Shown in pieces: positions 40,496 to 49,012 of a DNA stretch of 64,000 bases. Source of the DNA: Emcibacter sp. SYSU 3D8. GTDB taxonomy: Bacteria; Pseudomonadota; Alphaproteobacteria; SMXS01. The stretch's first letter is position 1. Each line of letters opens with the position of its first letter. Made by a program: the position numbers and the translations under genes. Below the pieces are notes generated by a model that did no database searches, had not been told where the DNA came from, and saw nothing but the letters and a program-made list of their open reading frames with translations. Location: NCBI RefSeq assembly GCF_039655875.1, contig NZ_JBBYXK010000002.1, positions 868,001-932,000 of the forward strand. Direction: 5' to 3'.

Positions 40496-41851
40496 ATGAC
40501 AACCACGGGCCAGCTACTCAACATCATCCCTATCAAGCAGGCGTCGCCTTTGGCGCCGCAGCGCATCGCCGTGATCGGCTCCGGCGCCGCGGGCCTGGGC
40601 GCCGCGTGGGCGTTGTCGAAGCATCATCGGGTGACGCTCTACGAGGCCGACCGCAGGCTTGGCGGCCACAGCCACACCATGACGGCGCCAACCGCAGTGG
40701 GCGACGTGCCGGTCGACACCGGGTTCATCGTCTATAACGAGGTGAACTACCCGAACCTGGTCTCCATGTTCGCCCATCTGGGCGTCGAAACCTCGGGCAG
40801 CGACATGTCCTTCGCCGTGTCGATCCGCGACGGCCAGCTTGAATATTCCGGCACCGGCATGGCGGGCCTGTTCGCCCAGCGGCGCAACGTGGCACGGCCC
40901 ATGTACTGGCGCATGGTGTGGGACGTGTTGCGCTTCTACCGAGAAATGCCGCTGCTGCTGGAGCGCGAGGACCTGGAAAGCATCACCTTGGGCAAGCTGC
41001 TCGATCGCCAGGGCTATTCGAAATATTTCCGGTTCAACCATCTGTATCCGATGGCCGCCGCCATCTGGTCCATGCCGGTCCACAAGATCGAGGAATTCCC
41101 GGCGGCCACCTTCATCCGATTCTACCAGCAGCACGGCCTGCTGACCGTGACGGGCCGGCCGCGCTGGCGGACGGTCACCGGCGGTAGCCAGGCCTATGTG
41201 CGGACCATCATCGACGACTTCGGCGGCGATATCCGCTCCGGCCAGCCGGTGCGCACGGTCACGCGCGAGGCGGCGGGCGTGCGGGTCAAGACCGATGCCG
41301 ACGAGGGCGTCATCTATGACCAGGTGGTGATTGCCGCCCATGCCGACCAGGCCTATGCCATGCTTCCGGCGCCGACCGAACTGGAGCGCGCCGTGCTGGG
41401 CAAGTTCGACTATGAGAAGAACGCCGTCATTCTGCATGGGGACAGCACGCTGATGCCCCGCAGGCGGGAGGTCTGGTCGAGCTGGAACTATCTGTCGAGC
41501 GGCGCCGAGGACGTGGAAGGCAGGCTGTCGGTCACGTACTGGATGAACCGGCTGCAGGGGCTCGATGCGCGGGTGCCGCTGTTCGTCACCCTGAACCCGT
41601 TGCACCAGCCAAGCGACGACGCGGTGATCGCCCGCCTGACCTACGACCATCCGTCGTTCGACGGCAAGGCGCTGGCCGCCCAGAAGCGGCTGCCCGAGGT
41701 CCAGGGCGCCGACCGGATCTGGTATTGCGGCAGCTATTTCGGATACGGCTTCCACGAGGACGCCTTCACCTCCGGCCTCAACGTCGCACTGGCGCTTGGG
41801 GCCGAGCTGCCCTGGCTCGCCGACCGGCTTGCGGCCGCGGCGGTGGCCTGA
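40496..41851 (+). CDS. FAD-dependent amine-oxidase-like protein
   Basis: 451 residues from the ATG at 40496. The N-terminal FAD motif is RIAVIGSGAAGLGAAWALSKHHRVTLYEADRRLGGHS. Later segments include DTGFIVYNEVNYPNLVSMF, YPMAAAIWSMPVHKIEEFPAATF and a C-terminal WYCGSYFGYGFHEDAFTSGL closing the FAD site. This group of NAD/FAD proteins is regularly encoded with DUF1365 and cyclopropane synthase genes, as here, and is probably a fatty-acyl desaturase or oxidase rather than a true amine oxidase (inference). 18 bp after phr. Confidence 0.88.
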   Translation: MTTTGQLLNIIPIKQASPLAPQRIAVIGSGAAGLGAAWALSKHHRVTLYEADRRLGGHSHTMTAPTAVGDVPVDTGFIVYNEVNYPNLVSMFAHLGVETSGSDMSFAVSIRDGQLEYSGTGMAGLFAQRRNVARPMYWRMVWDVLRFYREMPLLLEREDLESITLGKLLDRQGYSKYFRFNHLYPMAAAIWSMPVHKIEEFPAATFIRFYQQHGLLTVTGRPRWRTVTGGSQAYVRTIIDDFGGDIRSGQPVRTVTREAAGVRVKTDADEGVIYDQVVIAAHADQAYAMLPAPTELERAVLGKFDYEKNAVILHGDSTLMPRRREVWSSWNYLSSGAEDVEGRLSVTYWMNRLQGLDARVPLFVTLNPLHQPSDDAVIARLTYDHPSFDGKALAAQKRLPEVQGADRIWYCGSYFGYGFHEDAFTSGLNVALALGAELPWLADRLAAAAVA

Positions 41852-41858
41852 GCCGGTC

Positions 41859-42656
41859 ATGCACTCGGCACTTTACGAAGCGACGGTAATGCACCACCGC
41901 GTGCGGCCGTTCCGTCATCGCTTCACCTACCGCGTGTTCTCCCTCCTGCTCGATCTGGACGAGATCGGCGCCCTGGGCCGCAAGCTCCGGCTGTTTTCCC
42001 ATAACAGGTTCAATCTGTTCAGTTTCCGGGACCGGGATTTCGGTGACGGCGGAGATACGCGGGCCTGGGTCGAGCGGCTGCTGACCAGCAAGGGCCACGA
42101 TTTTCCGGTGGGCCGGATCCAGCTGCTTTGTTTCCCGCGGGTGCTGGGCTACGTGTTCAATCCGTTGAGCGTCTATTACATACGCGACACGCACGGCGTG
42201 CTGCGCGCCGTGCTCTACGAGGTCACCAACACGTACAGGGACCGGCATTCCTATCTGCTGCCGGCGACCGGCGACGGCCGCATCATCCGCCAGGAATGCG
42301 ACAAGAACCTCTATGTCTCGCCGTTCATCGGCATGGACGCCCGCTATCATTTCAAGCTGTCCGAGCCGGGCGATGCGCTGGCCGTCGCCATCCGCGAGGA
42401 GACGCCGGAAGGCAGCGTGCTGTTCGCCGCCCTGTCAGGGGTGCGCAAGCCGTTAAGTGATGGCATACTGGCGCGAATGTTTATCCGGCATCCGTTGATG
42501 ACGCTCAAGGTTATCGGCGGTATCCACTGGGAGGCATTGAAGCTGTGGCGCAAGGGCGCGCGGGTGTTTCGTCATCCGGCACCGCCCGATACGGAGGTTT
42601 CAGGCGAACAGGTGGCGGGGGATACTCATGAACCACTCTATGCCGTCGGAAGGTAG
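41859..42656 (+). CDS. DUF1365 family protein
   Basis: 265 residues from the ATG at 41859. Typical segments: SALYEATVMHHRVRPFRHRFTYRVFSLLLDLDE, LLCFPRVLGYVFNPLSVYY, EVTNTYRDRHSYLLP, and KNLYVSPFIGMDARYHF. The family always travels with the FAD protein upstream and a cyclopropane-type methyltransferase downstream. It is thought to act in fatty-acid modification, but the reaction is not established. Its last 29 bases overlap the cfa start. Confidence 0.9.
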   Translation: MHSALYEATVMHHRVRPFRHRFTYRVFSLLLDLDEIGALGRKLRLFSHNRFNLFSFRDRDFGDGGDTRAWVERLLTSKGHDFPVGRIQLLCFPRVLGYVFNPLSVYYIRDTHGVLRAVLYEVTNTYRDRHSYLLPATGDGRIIRQECDKNLYVSPFIGMDARYHFKLSEPGDALAVAIREETPEGSVLFAALSGVRKPLSDGILARMFIRHPLMTLKVIGGIHWEALKLWRKGARVFRHPAPPDTEVSGEQVAGDTHEPLYAVGR

Positions 42657-43905
42657 CTCCACCGGGCGCATCGCCGCCAAGGGGCTTGGCTTGCCGCGCA
42701 CGGCGCTGGGGGGACTGGCCCGGATGATCACCCGCGCCGGCGAAGCCCAGCTCTTCGCGTTTATCGATCGTAACCTGGAAGCCGGGACGCTTACCGTGGC
42801 GGGGCCATCGGGAGAGTGCCGCACGTTCCGCGGCGCAGCGCCGGGGCCCGAGGCCGATGTGACCTTCCGCGACTGGAACGCGCTCAAGCGCCTGTTTGGC
42901 GAAGGCAGCGTGGGCTTTGCCGAATCCTATATTGCCGGCCACTGGGACACCGCGGACCTTGCGGCACTGATCGAGCTGGCGGCGCGCAACCGACTGGGTT
43001 CGCGGCGCGAGATTCAGGGCCACAAGCTGTCGCTGGCGCTGCAGCGGCTTGCCCATTCGGTGCGGCCCAATTCGCGCAAGGGCAGCCGCCGCAACATCGC
43101 CGCCCATTACGATCTGGGCAACGAGTTCTACACGTCGTGGCTCGACGACACGGTGACCTATTCGTCGGCCGTGTTCCCGACCGAGGACACGTCGCTCGAG
43201 GAAGGCCAGCGTCACAAATATCGCCGCCTGCTCGACATGATCGACCCCAAGCCGGGCGAGCGCCTGCTGGAGATCGGCTGCGGCTGGGGCGGCTTCGCAG
43301 AATTCGCGGCCCGGGAACGCGGCGTCGACGTCACCTCCATCACCATCTCGCGCGAGCAGCACCGCTATGCCAGCGAGCGCATCCAGCGCGCGGGCCTGGG
43401 CAACCAGGTCTCGGTCCAGCTCGTCGATTACCGCGACGTCCAGGGCAAGTTCGACCATCTGGCGTCGATCGAGATGTTCGAGGCGGTGGGTGAGAAATAC
43501 TGGCCGGCGTTCTTCGACAAGGTAGCGCAGACCGTGCGTCCCGGTGGCCGCGCCGCGCTGCAGGTGATCACCATTCGCGACGATGTCTACGAATCATACC
43601 GGCGCCGGCCCGATTTCATCCAGACCCACATCTTCCCGGGCGGCATGCTGCCGTCGATCAAGGTGTTCCGCGAGCAGGTCGGCCGCGCCGGCCTGAAGGT
43701 GCTGAACGAGGCGTTCTACGCCGAGCATTACGCCCGTACCCTGCGACTCTGGCGCGAGCGGTTCGAATGCGCCGCCGAAGGCCTGCGGTTCGATGGCCTT
43801 GACGACCGGTTCCGCCGGCTGTGGCGCTATTACCTGGCATATTGCGAGGGGGGATTCAGGGCCCGGACCATCGACGTCATGCAGGTTGCGCTGACGCGGG
43901 ACTAA
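42628..43905 (+). CDS. cfa: Cyclopropane-fatty-acyl-phospholipid synthase family methyltransferase
   Basis: 425 residues. An N-terminal lipid-binding region (ITRAGEAQLFAFIDRNLEAGTL) precedes the methyltransferase domain. The latter has NIAAHYDLGNEFYTSWLDDTVTYSSAVF, the SAM motif LLEIGCGWGGFAEFAA and the C-terminal DFIQTHIFPGGMLPS, all conserved in Cfa enzymes. It transfers a methylene from SAM to unsaturated acyl chains in the inner membrane, or in some relatives leads to furan fatty acids. Last gene of the operon, converging on chrR. Confidence 0.9.
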   Translation: MNHSMPSEGSSTGRIAAKGLGLPRTALGGLARMITRAGEAQLFAFIDRNLEAGTLTVAGPSGECRTFRGAAPGPEADVTFRDWNALKRLFGEGSVGFAESYIAGHWDTADLAALIELAARNRLGSRREIQGHKLSLALQRLAHSVRPNSRKGSRRNIAAHYDLGNEFYTSWLDDTVTYSSAVFPTEDTSLEEGQRHKYRRLLDMIDPKPGERLLEIGCGWGGFAEFAARERGVDVTSITISREQHRYASERIQRAGLGNQVSVQLVDYRDVQGKFDHLASIEMFEAVGEKYWPAFFDKVAQTVRPGGRAALQVITIRDDVYESYRRRPDFIQTHIFPGGMLPSIKVFREQVGRAGLKVLNEAFYAEHYARTLRLWRERFECAAEGLRFDGLDDRFRRLWRYYLAYCEGGFRARTIDVMQVALTRD

Positions 43906-43919
43906 ACACCCAGGTTGGC

Positions 43920-44570
43920 CTAGAATTTCATCCGGGGATTGATGAACCGCCCGATCAGGCCGGTGAAATGCAGTGGTGCGCTCACCACGCCCAGGCACAG
44001 GCAATCCTCGCCCCGGTCGGCGACCGGCCTGTGCCGCACCGTATCGTCGCAGATCTGCATGGCGCCGGGCCCGTAGCGGCCCGTCTCGTCGTGGAACGAG
44101 CCGGCCAGCACCACCGTCAATTCGGTTCCCTCATGGGTGTGGCGCAGCACGCCGTGGCCGCCTCTGACCTGCAGCAGCGTTGCCCGGTAGCGCCGGTCCG
44201 CAAGCGGCAGCACCGCCTCGCGCACATTCTTGCCCCATTGCTGCCAGCGCAGACCTTCAAGGCCCCGGGGCGCATAGCGCCATAACGGCGGCGGCAGCAG
44301 GCGGCGGGTTTCCTCGTCCGGTGCAGGCTCGGACAGGACCGGCCTGCCAGCGTCGTGATCCAGCCGGCCGAGAGTCGCGGCCAGCAATGACTCGGACACC
44401 GGTTCCGCGTCCGCATCGGCGAACAGCGCGCCGCCGGTCGCCTCGAGCAGCCGCATGTCGGCACGGGCGGCGGGGTCAATGGCGAGCTTGGCGGCGACGG
44501 CCAGCGCCGGACCTTCCGGCATCGCGCCGCTCGCATAATCCAGCAACAGCATGTCCAGGTCGGCGTTCAC
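43920..44570 (-). CDS. chrR: ChrR-like anti-sigma factor with cupin sensor domain
   Basis: 216 residues from a GTG that overlaps the sigma-factor stop (GTGA). The N-terminal anti-sigma helices align well with ChrR (LLLDYASGAMPEGPALAVAAKLAIDPAARADM), but the zinc ligands of the usual H and HxxxCxxC set are replaced; KLAIDPAAR stands where HLxxCxxCR is expected. The C-terminal cupin is intact, with RHTHEGTE, a later His in VRHRP and the CLC pair. ChrR holds the ECF sigma factor inactive and releases it on singlet oxygen. The pair faces the phr operon it probably controls. Confidence 0.85.
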   Translation of the reverse strand: MNADLDMLLLDYASGAMPEGPALAVAAKLAIDPAARADMRLLEATGGALFADADAEPVSESLLAATLGRLDHDAGRPVLSEPAPDEETRRLLPPPLWRYAPRGLEGLRWQQWGKNVREAVLPLADRRYRATLLQVRGGHGVLRHTHEGTELTVVLAGSFHDETGRYGPGAMQICDDTVRHRPVADRGEDCLCLGVVSAPLHFTGLIGRFINPRMKF

Positions 44571-45217
44571 GGCATGTGCTCCGCCACCATGCCGCGCAGC
44601 CGGGTAAGCGCCAGCCTGATGCGCGACTTGACGGTGCCCAGCGGCAAGCCCAGCTCGACGGAGATGACGCTGTGCGGCTTGTCCTCGAAAAATGCGAGCT
44701 GCAGTACCTGGCGCTGTTCGGCGGGCAGGCGGGCGATCGAGCCGCGCAGGTCGGCCGAGGCCTGCTCCAGCGCCAGCCGGGCGTCCGCCGGCGCCTCCGG
44801 CTCGACCGGGAAGGCGTCCAGCGGGTCGATCTCGGGCCGCACCTGCCGCCGCAGCATGTCGATACGCTTGTTGCGGGCGATGGTGAATATCCAGGTCGAC
44901 AGCGCGGCGCGGGCCGGGTCGTATTGTTCGGCCTTGTTCCAAACCGTGATCATGGCTTCCTGGACGATTTCCTCGGCGGTCTCGGGGTCGGCGCCGCCGC
45001 GCAGCATGAAGGACTTCAGCCGGGGCGCGAAATGGCTGAAAAGCGCGATGAAGGCCCCGCGATCGCGGCGGCGCGCAATGTCGGATACCAGCGCCTCGAG
45101 GCGCCTCGATTCTTCGGGGGACGTCACAACCCGTCGCTGCATGCCTCCCGCTCTTCCTGCGCGCCGCCACGATGCGGCCGCGGGCATTATGGTAGTGATC
45201 ATCGCCTGTTCTGTCAT
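44567..45217 (-). CDS. rpoE: ECF sigma factor (RpoE, ECF11-like)
   Basis: 216 residues. Region 2 includes DRGAFIALFSHFAPRLKSFMLRGG, AEEIVQEAMITVWNKAEQYDPARAALSTWIFTIARNKRID. Region 4 includes LPAEQRQVLQLAFFEDKPHSVISVELGLPLGTVKSRIRLALTRLR. The linker is long and acidic with Pro. Start at 45217 has AAGGGG; a second start at 45142 (MQRRVV) has GGAAGAG. Translationally coupled to chrR. By context it directs the photo-oxidative stress response, and a TGATCC-type promoter just upstream suggests autoregulation. Confidence 0.92.
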   Translation of the reverse strand: MTEQAMITTIMPAAASWRRAGRAGGMQRRVVTSPEESRRLEALVSDIARRRDRGAFIALFSHFAPRLKSFMLRGGADPETAEEIVQEAMITVWNKAEQYDPARAALSTWIFTIARNKRIDMLRRQVRPEIDPLDAFPVEPEAPADARLALEQASADLRGSIARLPAEQRQVLQLAFFEDKPHSVISVELGLPLGTVKSRIRLALTRLRGMVAEHMP

Positions 45218-45238
45218 CTTTACCCCTTCCGGAGTACT

Positions 45239-45268
45239 CTCCTACGCGCGGGGTGGCCCTTCGGATCA
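45239..45268 (-). promoter_or_regulatory. Candidate autoregulated ECF promoter of rpoE-chrR
   Basis: On the minus strand, TGATCC (45268-45263), an 18-bp spacer and TAGGAG (45244-45239). The -35 and spacing are identical to the phr promoter at 39019-39048. It lies 21 bases upstream of the sigma-factor start. Confidence 0.6.
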
Positions 45269-45333
45269 ACGGCACCGTTCCAGGGCCGCCGGCGTTATCA
45301 CCCCTCGATCTGATACGCATGAAAAGGCAGGGC

Positions 45334-46536
45334 ATGGACCGGGTGAACGACTTCTGGACGCTGACCGTGGAGGTTTGGACTCACGGCTTGTTGGGCACGA
45401 CCGTGGGCGACATCCTGATCGCCATCGGCATCGTGCTGGTCGCCGTCGTCGTGCGGCGGCTGTTCTCCCACATCGTGGTCGTCAACCTGAAGAAGGCGAC
45501 GGCCCGCACCCGCAACCAGTTCGACGATGCCGCGGTCGATGCGATCGCACCGCCGCTGCGGCTGGTGCCGGTGATCCTGGGGCTCTACCTGGCGTTCCGC
45601 TATCTGGAGCCGGCGCCCGAATATTGGGTGACGCTGGAATTGATTATCCGGTCGATGGTCGCCTTCGCCATCTTCTGGGCGATCTACCGCGCCATCGCCC
45701 CCATGAGCCAGGCGTTCATGCCGATGCAGGCGGTGCTCGGCGCGGCGACGATCGACTGGATGGTAAAGGCGGTGCGTGTCGTCATCGCCTTCATCGGTAT
45801 CGCCATCGTGCTGGAGATGTGGGGCATCAAGGTGGGGCCGCTGCTGGCCGGTCTTGGCCTGTTCGGCGTCGCCATCGCCCTCGGAGCCCAGGATCTGTTC
45901 AAGAACCTGATCGCCGGCATCGCCATCCTGACCGAACGCCGCTTCGCCAAGGGCGAGGCGGTCAGGGTCGACGGCGTGGTCGAGGGCTCGGTCGAGGCGA
46001 TCGGGTTCCGCTCGACCTTTATCCGCACCTGGGACCGGATACCCGTCTATGTGCCGAACACCCAGATGGCCGACAACGCCGTCAGCAATCTCAGCCGCCG
46101 GTCCTATCACCGGGTCAACTGGCTGGTCGGCCTCGAATACCGCACCACCGGCGCCCAGTTGCGCCAGATCCGCGAGGAGATCGAGGCCTATATCCTGTCG
46201 TCCGGCCTGTTCTCGACGCCGCCCGAGAACGGCGTCGTGGTCCGCATCGACGCGTTCAATGCCTCCAGCATCGACATGCTCGTCCAGTGCTTCTCGACAA
46301 CGCCGGAACTCGACGTGTTCCGCGCCGCCAAGGAACAGCTGCTGCTCGCCATCAAGGACATCGTCGAGAATGCCGGCTCGGGCTTCGCGTTTCCCAGCCA
46401 GTCGCTGTATGTGGAGAAGGGCGCGCTGGCCGGCGACGAGGACGGCGGCGGTGATGATGGCGGCGGCGGCGGCAAGAATGACGCGCCGGTCGCCCTCACG
46501 GCGGTGCCGCCCGCCGGCGGCGGCGCGTCTGGCTGA
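45334..46536 (+). CDS. MscS-family mechanosensitive ion channel
   Basis: About 400 residues from the ATG at 45334 (AGGCAGG upstream). In-frame starts at 45319 and 45253 exist, but the latter would overlap the rpoE promoter. Several N-terminal membrane segments lead to the pore helix VGPLLAGLGLFGVAIALGAQDLFKNLIAGI, followed by the beta domain ERRFAKGEAVRVDGVVEGSVEAIGFRSTFIRTWD and VYVPNTQMADNAVSN. It releases solutes on hypo-osmotic shock. The C-terminus is unusually Gly/Asp-rich. Ends directly against the convergent dipeptidase gene. Confidence 0.9.
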   Translation: MDRVNDFWTLTVEVWTHGLLGTTVGDILIAIGIVLVAVVVRRLFSHIVVVNLKKATARTRNQFDDAAVDAIAPPLRLVPVILGLYLAFRYLEPAPEYWVTLELIIRSMVAFAIFWAIYRAIAPMSQAFMPMQAVLGAATIDWMVKAVRVVIAFIGIAIVLEMWGIKVGPLLAGLGLFGVAIALGAQDLFKNLIAGIAILTERRFAKGEAVRVDGVVEGSVEAIGFRSTFIRTWDRIPVYVPNTQMADNAVSNLSRRSYHRVNWLVGLEYRTTGAQLRQIREEIEAYILSSGLFSTPPENGVVVRIDAFNASSIDMLVQCFSTTPELDVFRAAKEQLLLAIKDIVENAGSGFAFPSQSLYVEKGALAGDEDGGGDDGGGGGKNDAPVALTAVPPAGGGASG

Positions 46537-47832
46537 CTATCTGGCCGCGGCTTCCGCCGCGCGCCACACCCGCAGCAGGTTGCCGCTCCACAATTTGCCG
46601 ATGTCCGCTTCCGAATAGCCGCGCCGGACCAGTTCGGCGGTGACGTTGCCGGTTTCGGACGCGTCCTCCCAGCCGCCGATGCCGCCGCCGCCGCCGAAGT
46701 CCGAGGCGATGCCCACATGCTCGATGCCGACGAGCGTCACGGCATGGTCGATATGGTCGGCGAGATCGCTGACCGTGGCACGGCCATATTGCGCGTGCAG
46801 GTCGCGCAGCCGCGCCATGTAGGTGTTGCGCTGCTCGTCGGTGATCGCCTTCCAGGCGGCGGCGGTGGTCAGGCCCAGATCCTTGCGCAGCGCCTCGAGG
46901 GCCGCCGCCTTTTCGGGTCTGGGCGCGCGCAGATAGGAGTCGAACGCCACCACCTGCACCACGCCGCCCTTCGCCGCCAGCGCCTTCAGGGCCTTGTCGC
47001 TCAGGTTGCGCGGGATGTCATGGACGCCGCGCAGCGCCGAATGGGAGGCGATGACCGGCGCGCGTGACGCCTCGACCGCCTGCAGGGTGGTCGCCTCCGA
47101 ACTGTGCGAGACGTCGACCATCACACCCAGCCGGTTCATCTCGGCGATGGCCGCGCGTCCCATGCCGGTCAGGCCGCCGTGGATTTCCATGGATGGCCGG
47201 TCGAGCTTGCCGCGAAAATTGGCGCTGTCGGCCAGGTGATTGTCGCCCGAATGGGTCAGCGACATGTAGCGGGCGCCGCGCGCATGGAATTCGGCGATTT
47301 TCGAGATGTCCGGCCCGGCCGAATAGAGGTTCTCCACGCCGATGCATGACGCCAGCTTGCCCGAGCGGACAATGCGCTCGACGTCGTCGGGCGACAGCGC
47401 CATCTCGATCCGGTCCGGATATTGTTCGGCCTGCCGGTGGATAGCCTCGAACTTGGCCACCGCCTGCTTGTAGGCATCGGCGTAACCCACGGGCGATTCA
47501 TGTCCCTGGCCCACATAGACGATGAAGAACCCGGCATCGAGCTTGCCTTCGGCCATCTTGGGCAGGTCCACCTGCAGGTCGCCCTTCACGCCGGGATCGT
47601 GCTTTGGCGTGGCGTAGCCGCCGGGGATGTCGATATGGGTGTCGATGGTCAGGATGCGGGCATGGATGTCGGCGGCGTCATCGGCCAAAGCGGGGACGGG
47701 CAGGATTGCCTGGCCCCACAGCAGCGCCGCGGCAACCCGCAAGGCAGTGCCGCCGCGCCGGCCGTGGCCGAGATGCCGCGCCGCGCCGCCTCTTTCACCG
47801 TGTCGTTTCTTGACGGCTGTCGCTTGTTCCAT
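46537..47832 (-). CDS. Membrane dipeptidase (peptidase M19, renal dipeptidase family)
   Basis: About 431 residues from the ATG at 47832. A long basic N-terminus and a hydrophobic stretch (ALRVAAALLWGQAILPVPALA) form an export signal. Metal ligands of the M19 barrel are visible: the HxD in ILTIDTHIDIPGG, the Glu in GVENLYSAG, His in VDVSHSSEAT and ASHSALRG, and Asp in GIASDFGGGGG. Zinc-dependent cleavage of dipeptides in the periplasm is expected. Its stop directly abuts the mscS stop. Confidence 0.9.
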   Translation of the reverse strand: MEQATAVKKRHGERGGAARHLGHGRRGGTALRVAAALLWGQAILPVPALADDAADIHARILTIDTHIDIPGGYATPKHDPGVKGDLQVDLPKMAEGKLDAGFFIVYVGQGHESPVGYADAYKQAVAKFEAIHRQAEQYPDRIEMALSPDDVERIVRSGKLASCIGVENLYSAGPDISKIAEFHARGARYMSLTHSGDNHLADSANFRGKLDRPSMEIHGGLTGMGRAAIAEMNRLGVMVDVSHSSEATTLQAVEASRAPVIASHSALRGVHDIPRNLSDKALKALAAKGGVVQVVAFDSYLRAPRPEKAAALEALRKDLGLTTAAAWKAITDEQRNTYMARLRDLHAQYGRATVSDLADHIDHAVTLVGIEHVGIASDFGGGGGIGGWEDASETGNVTAELVRRGYSEADIGKLWSGNLLRVWRAAEAAAR

Positions 47833-47934
47833 GGTGTCTGGCCCCGCTGTGTCCCGGGCCACGCTAGCCGCGCCTCCTGTGTTTCGCAACCGCGCCCCAT
47901 GCTAAGCTGGGTCCAGCAGGAGAATGGGGACCCC

Positions 47935-48954
47935 ATGATTGGTAACACCAACCGCAACTGGGTGCTGGCCCGCCGGCCCGACGGCGATGATTTCGAGAGC
48001 GCCCTGGAGTTCCACCAGCACGGCAACATTCCGCAATTGCGCGACGGCCAGGTGCTGGTCAAGGCGCTCTATCTGTCCATGGACGCGGGAACCCGCATGT
48101 GGATGGGGCCGCGCCAGGACGCCTACCAGCCGCCGGTGCCCATCGGCGCGCCCATGGCCGGCATGATGATCGGCGAGGTGGTGGAGTCCAGGCGCACGGA
48201 CTTCGCCGTCGGCGACCGGTTGCGCACCTTCGGCCACTGGGCCGATTATTCGGTGGCCGACGAGAATTCCGGCCTGTTCCAGAAGCTGCCGGTGGAGCCG
48301 GACATCGACCTGCCGGCCTATCTGGCCATGGGCGGCCCCAATGGCTGAACCGCCTATGCGGGCATCGTCGACGTGGGCAAGGCGAAAAAGGGCGAGACGG
48401 TCGTGGTCTCGGCGGCGGCGGGCGCCACCGGTTCGCTGGCCGGACAGGTGGCGCGCAATCTGGGCTGCCGGGTGATCGGCCTGACCAGCCGCGAGGAAAA
48501 GTGCCGCTGGCTGACCGAGGAGCTGGGGTTCGATCACGCCATCAACTACCGCCAGCAGAACCTGTCCCACGAACTGAACGTGCTGTGCCCGGACGGGGTC
48601 GACGTCTATTTCGACAATGTGGGCGGGCAGGTGCTGGACACCATCATGGGCCACATGGCCATGTATGCCCGCATCGCCATCTGCGGCCTGGTGTCGCAAT
48701 ATGCCGACACGGAAAAGAAACCCGGCCCCAGCAATTTCGACCAGCTGCTGATGAAACGCGCCACGGTGCAGGGCTTCTTCTCGCCCGACTTCTTCGGCCA
48801 GTGCGGCGAGATCGAGCAGCAGCTGATGGACTGGCACCGCGCCGGCAAGTTCACCTACAATCTGGAACTGGTCGACGGCCTGGAGAATACGCTTGCCGCC
48901 TATCACCGCCTGTTCGACGGCTCGAACATGGGCAAGGTGATGGTGAGGGTGTAG
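47935..48954 (+). pseudogene. CurA-like NADP-dependent oxidoreductase broken by an in-frame TGA
   Basis: A medium-chain zinc-free reductase gene (339 sense codons) in one continuous frame apart from a TGA at 48346-48348. Before it: RNWVLARRPDGDD, VLVKALYLSMDAGTRMWM and AYLAMGGPNG. After it, without shift: TAYAGIVDVGKAKKGETVVVSAAAGATGSLAGQVARNLG, VDVYFDNVGGQVLD and the normal C-terminus. The stop falls just before the conserved TAY of the nucleotide domain, so only a non-functional N-terminal fragment would be made. A downstream restart (48373) would lack the substrate domain. Recent nonsense mutation or sequencing error. Confidence 0.85.
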
Positions 48955-49012
48955 ATATTGAAAGCACGGACCGCCTGTGAGATATTGAGACGGATACTAC
49001 GGGAGGAGAAAA

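Noticed and set aside
43920-45335. Extended 471-residue form of the ChrR frame
   Set aside because: It would run through the whole sigma-factor gene in another frame. The GTG overlapping the rpoE stop is the proper start.
48346-48348. Selenocysteine at the in-frame TGA of the reductase
   Set aside because: The site is not a catalytic position in this family. The only nearby hairpin (CCGC-CTAT-GCGG) is too short and too close to the TGA to resemble a bacterial SECIS element.
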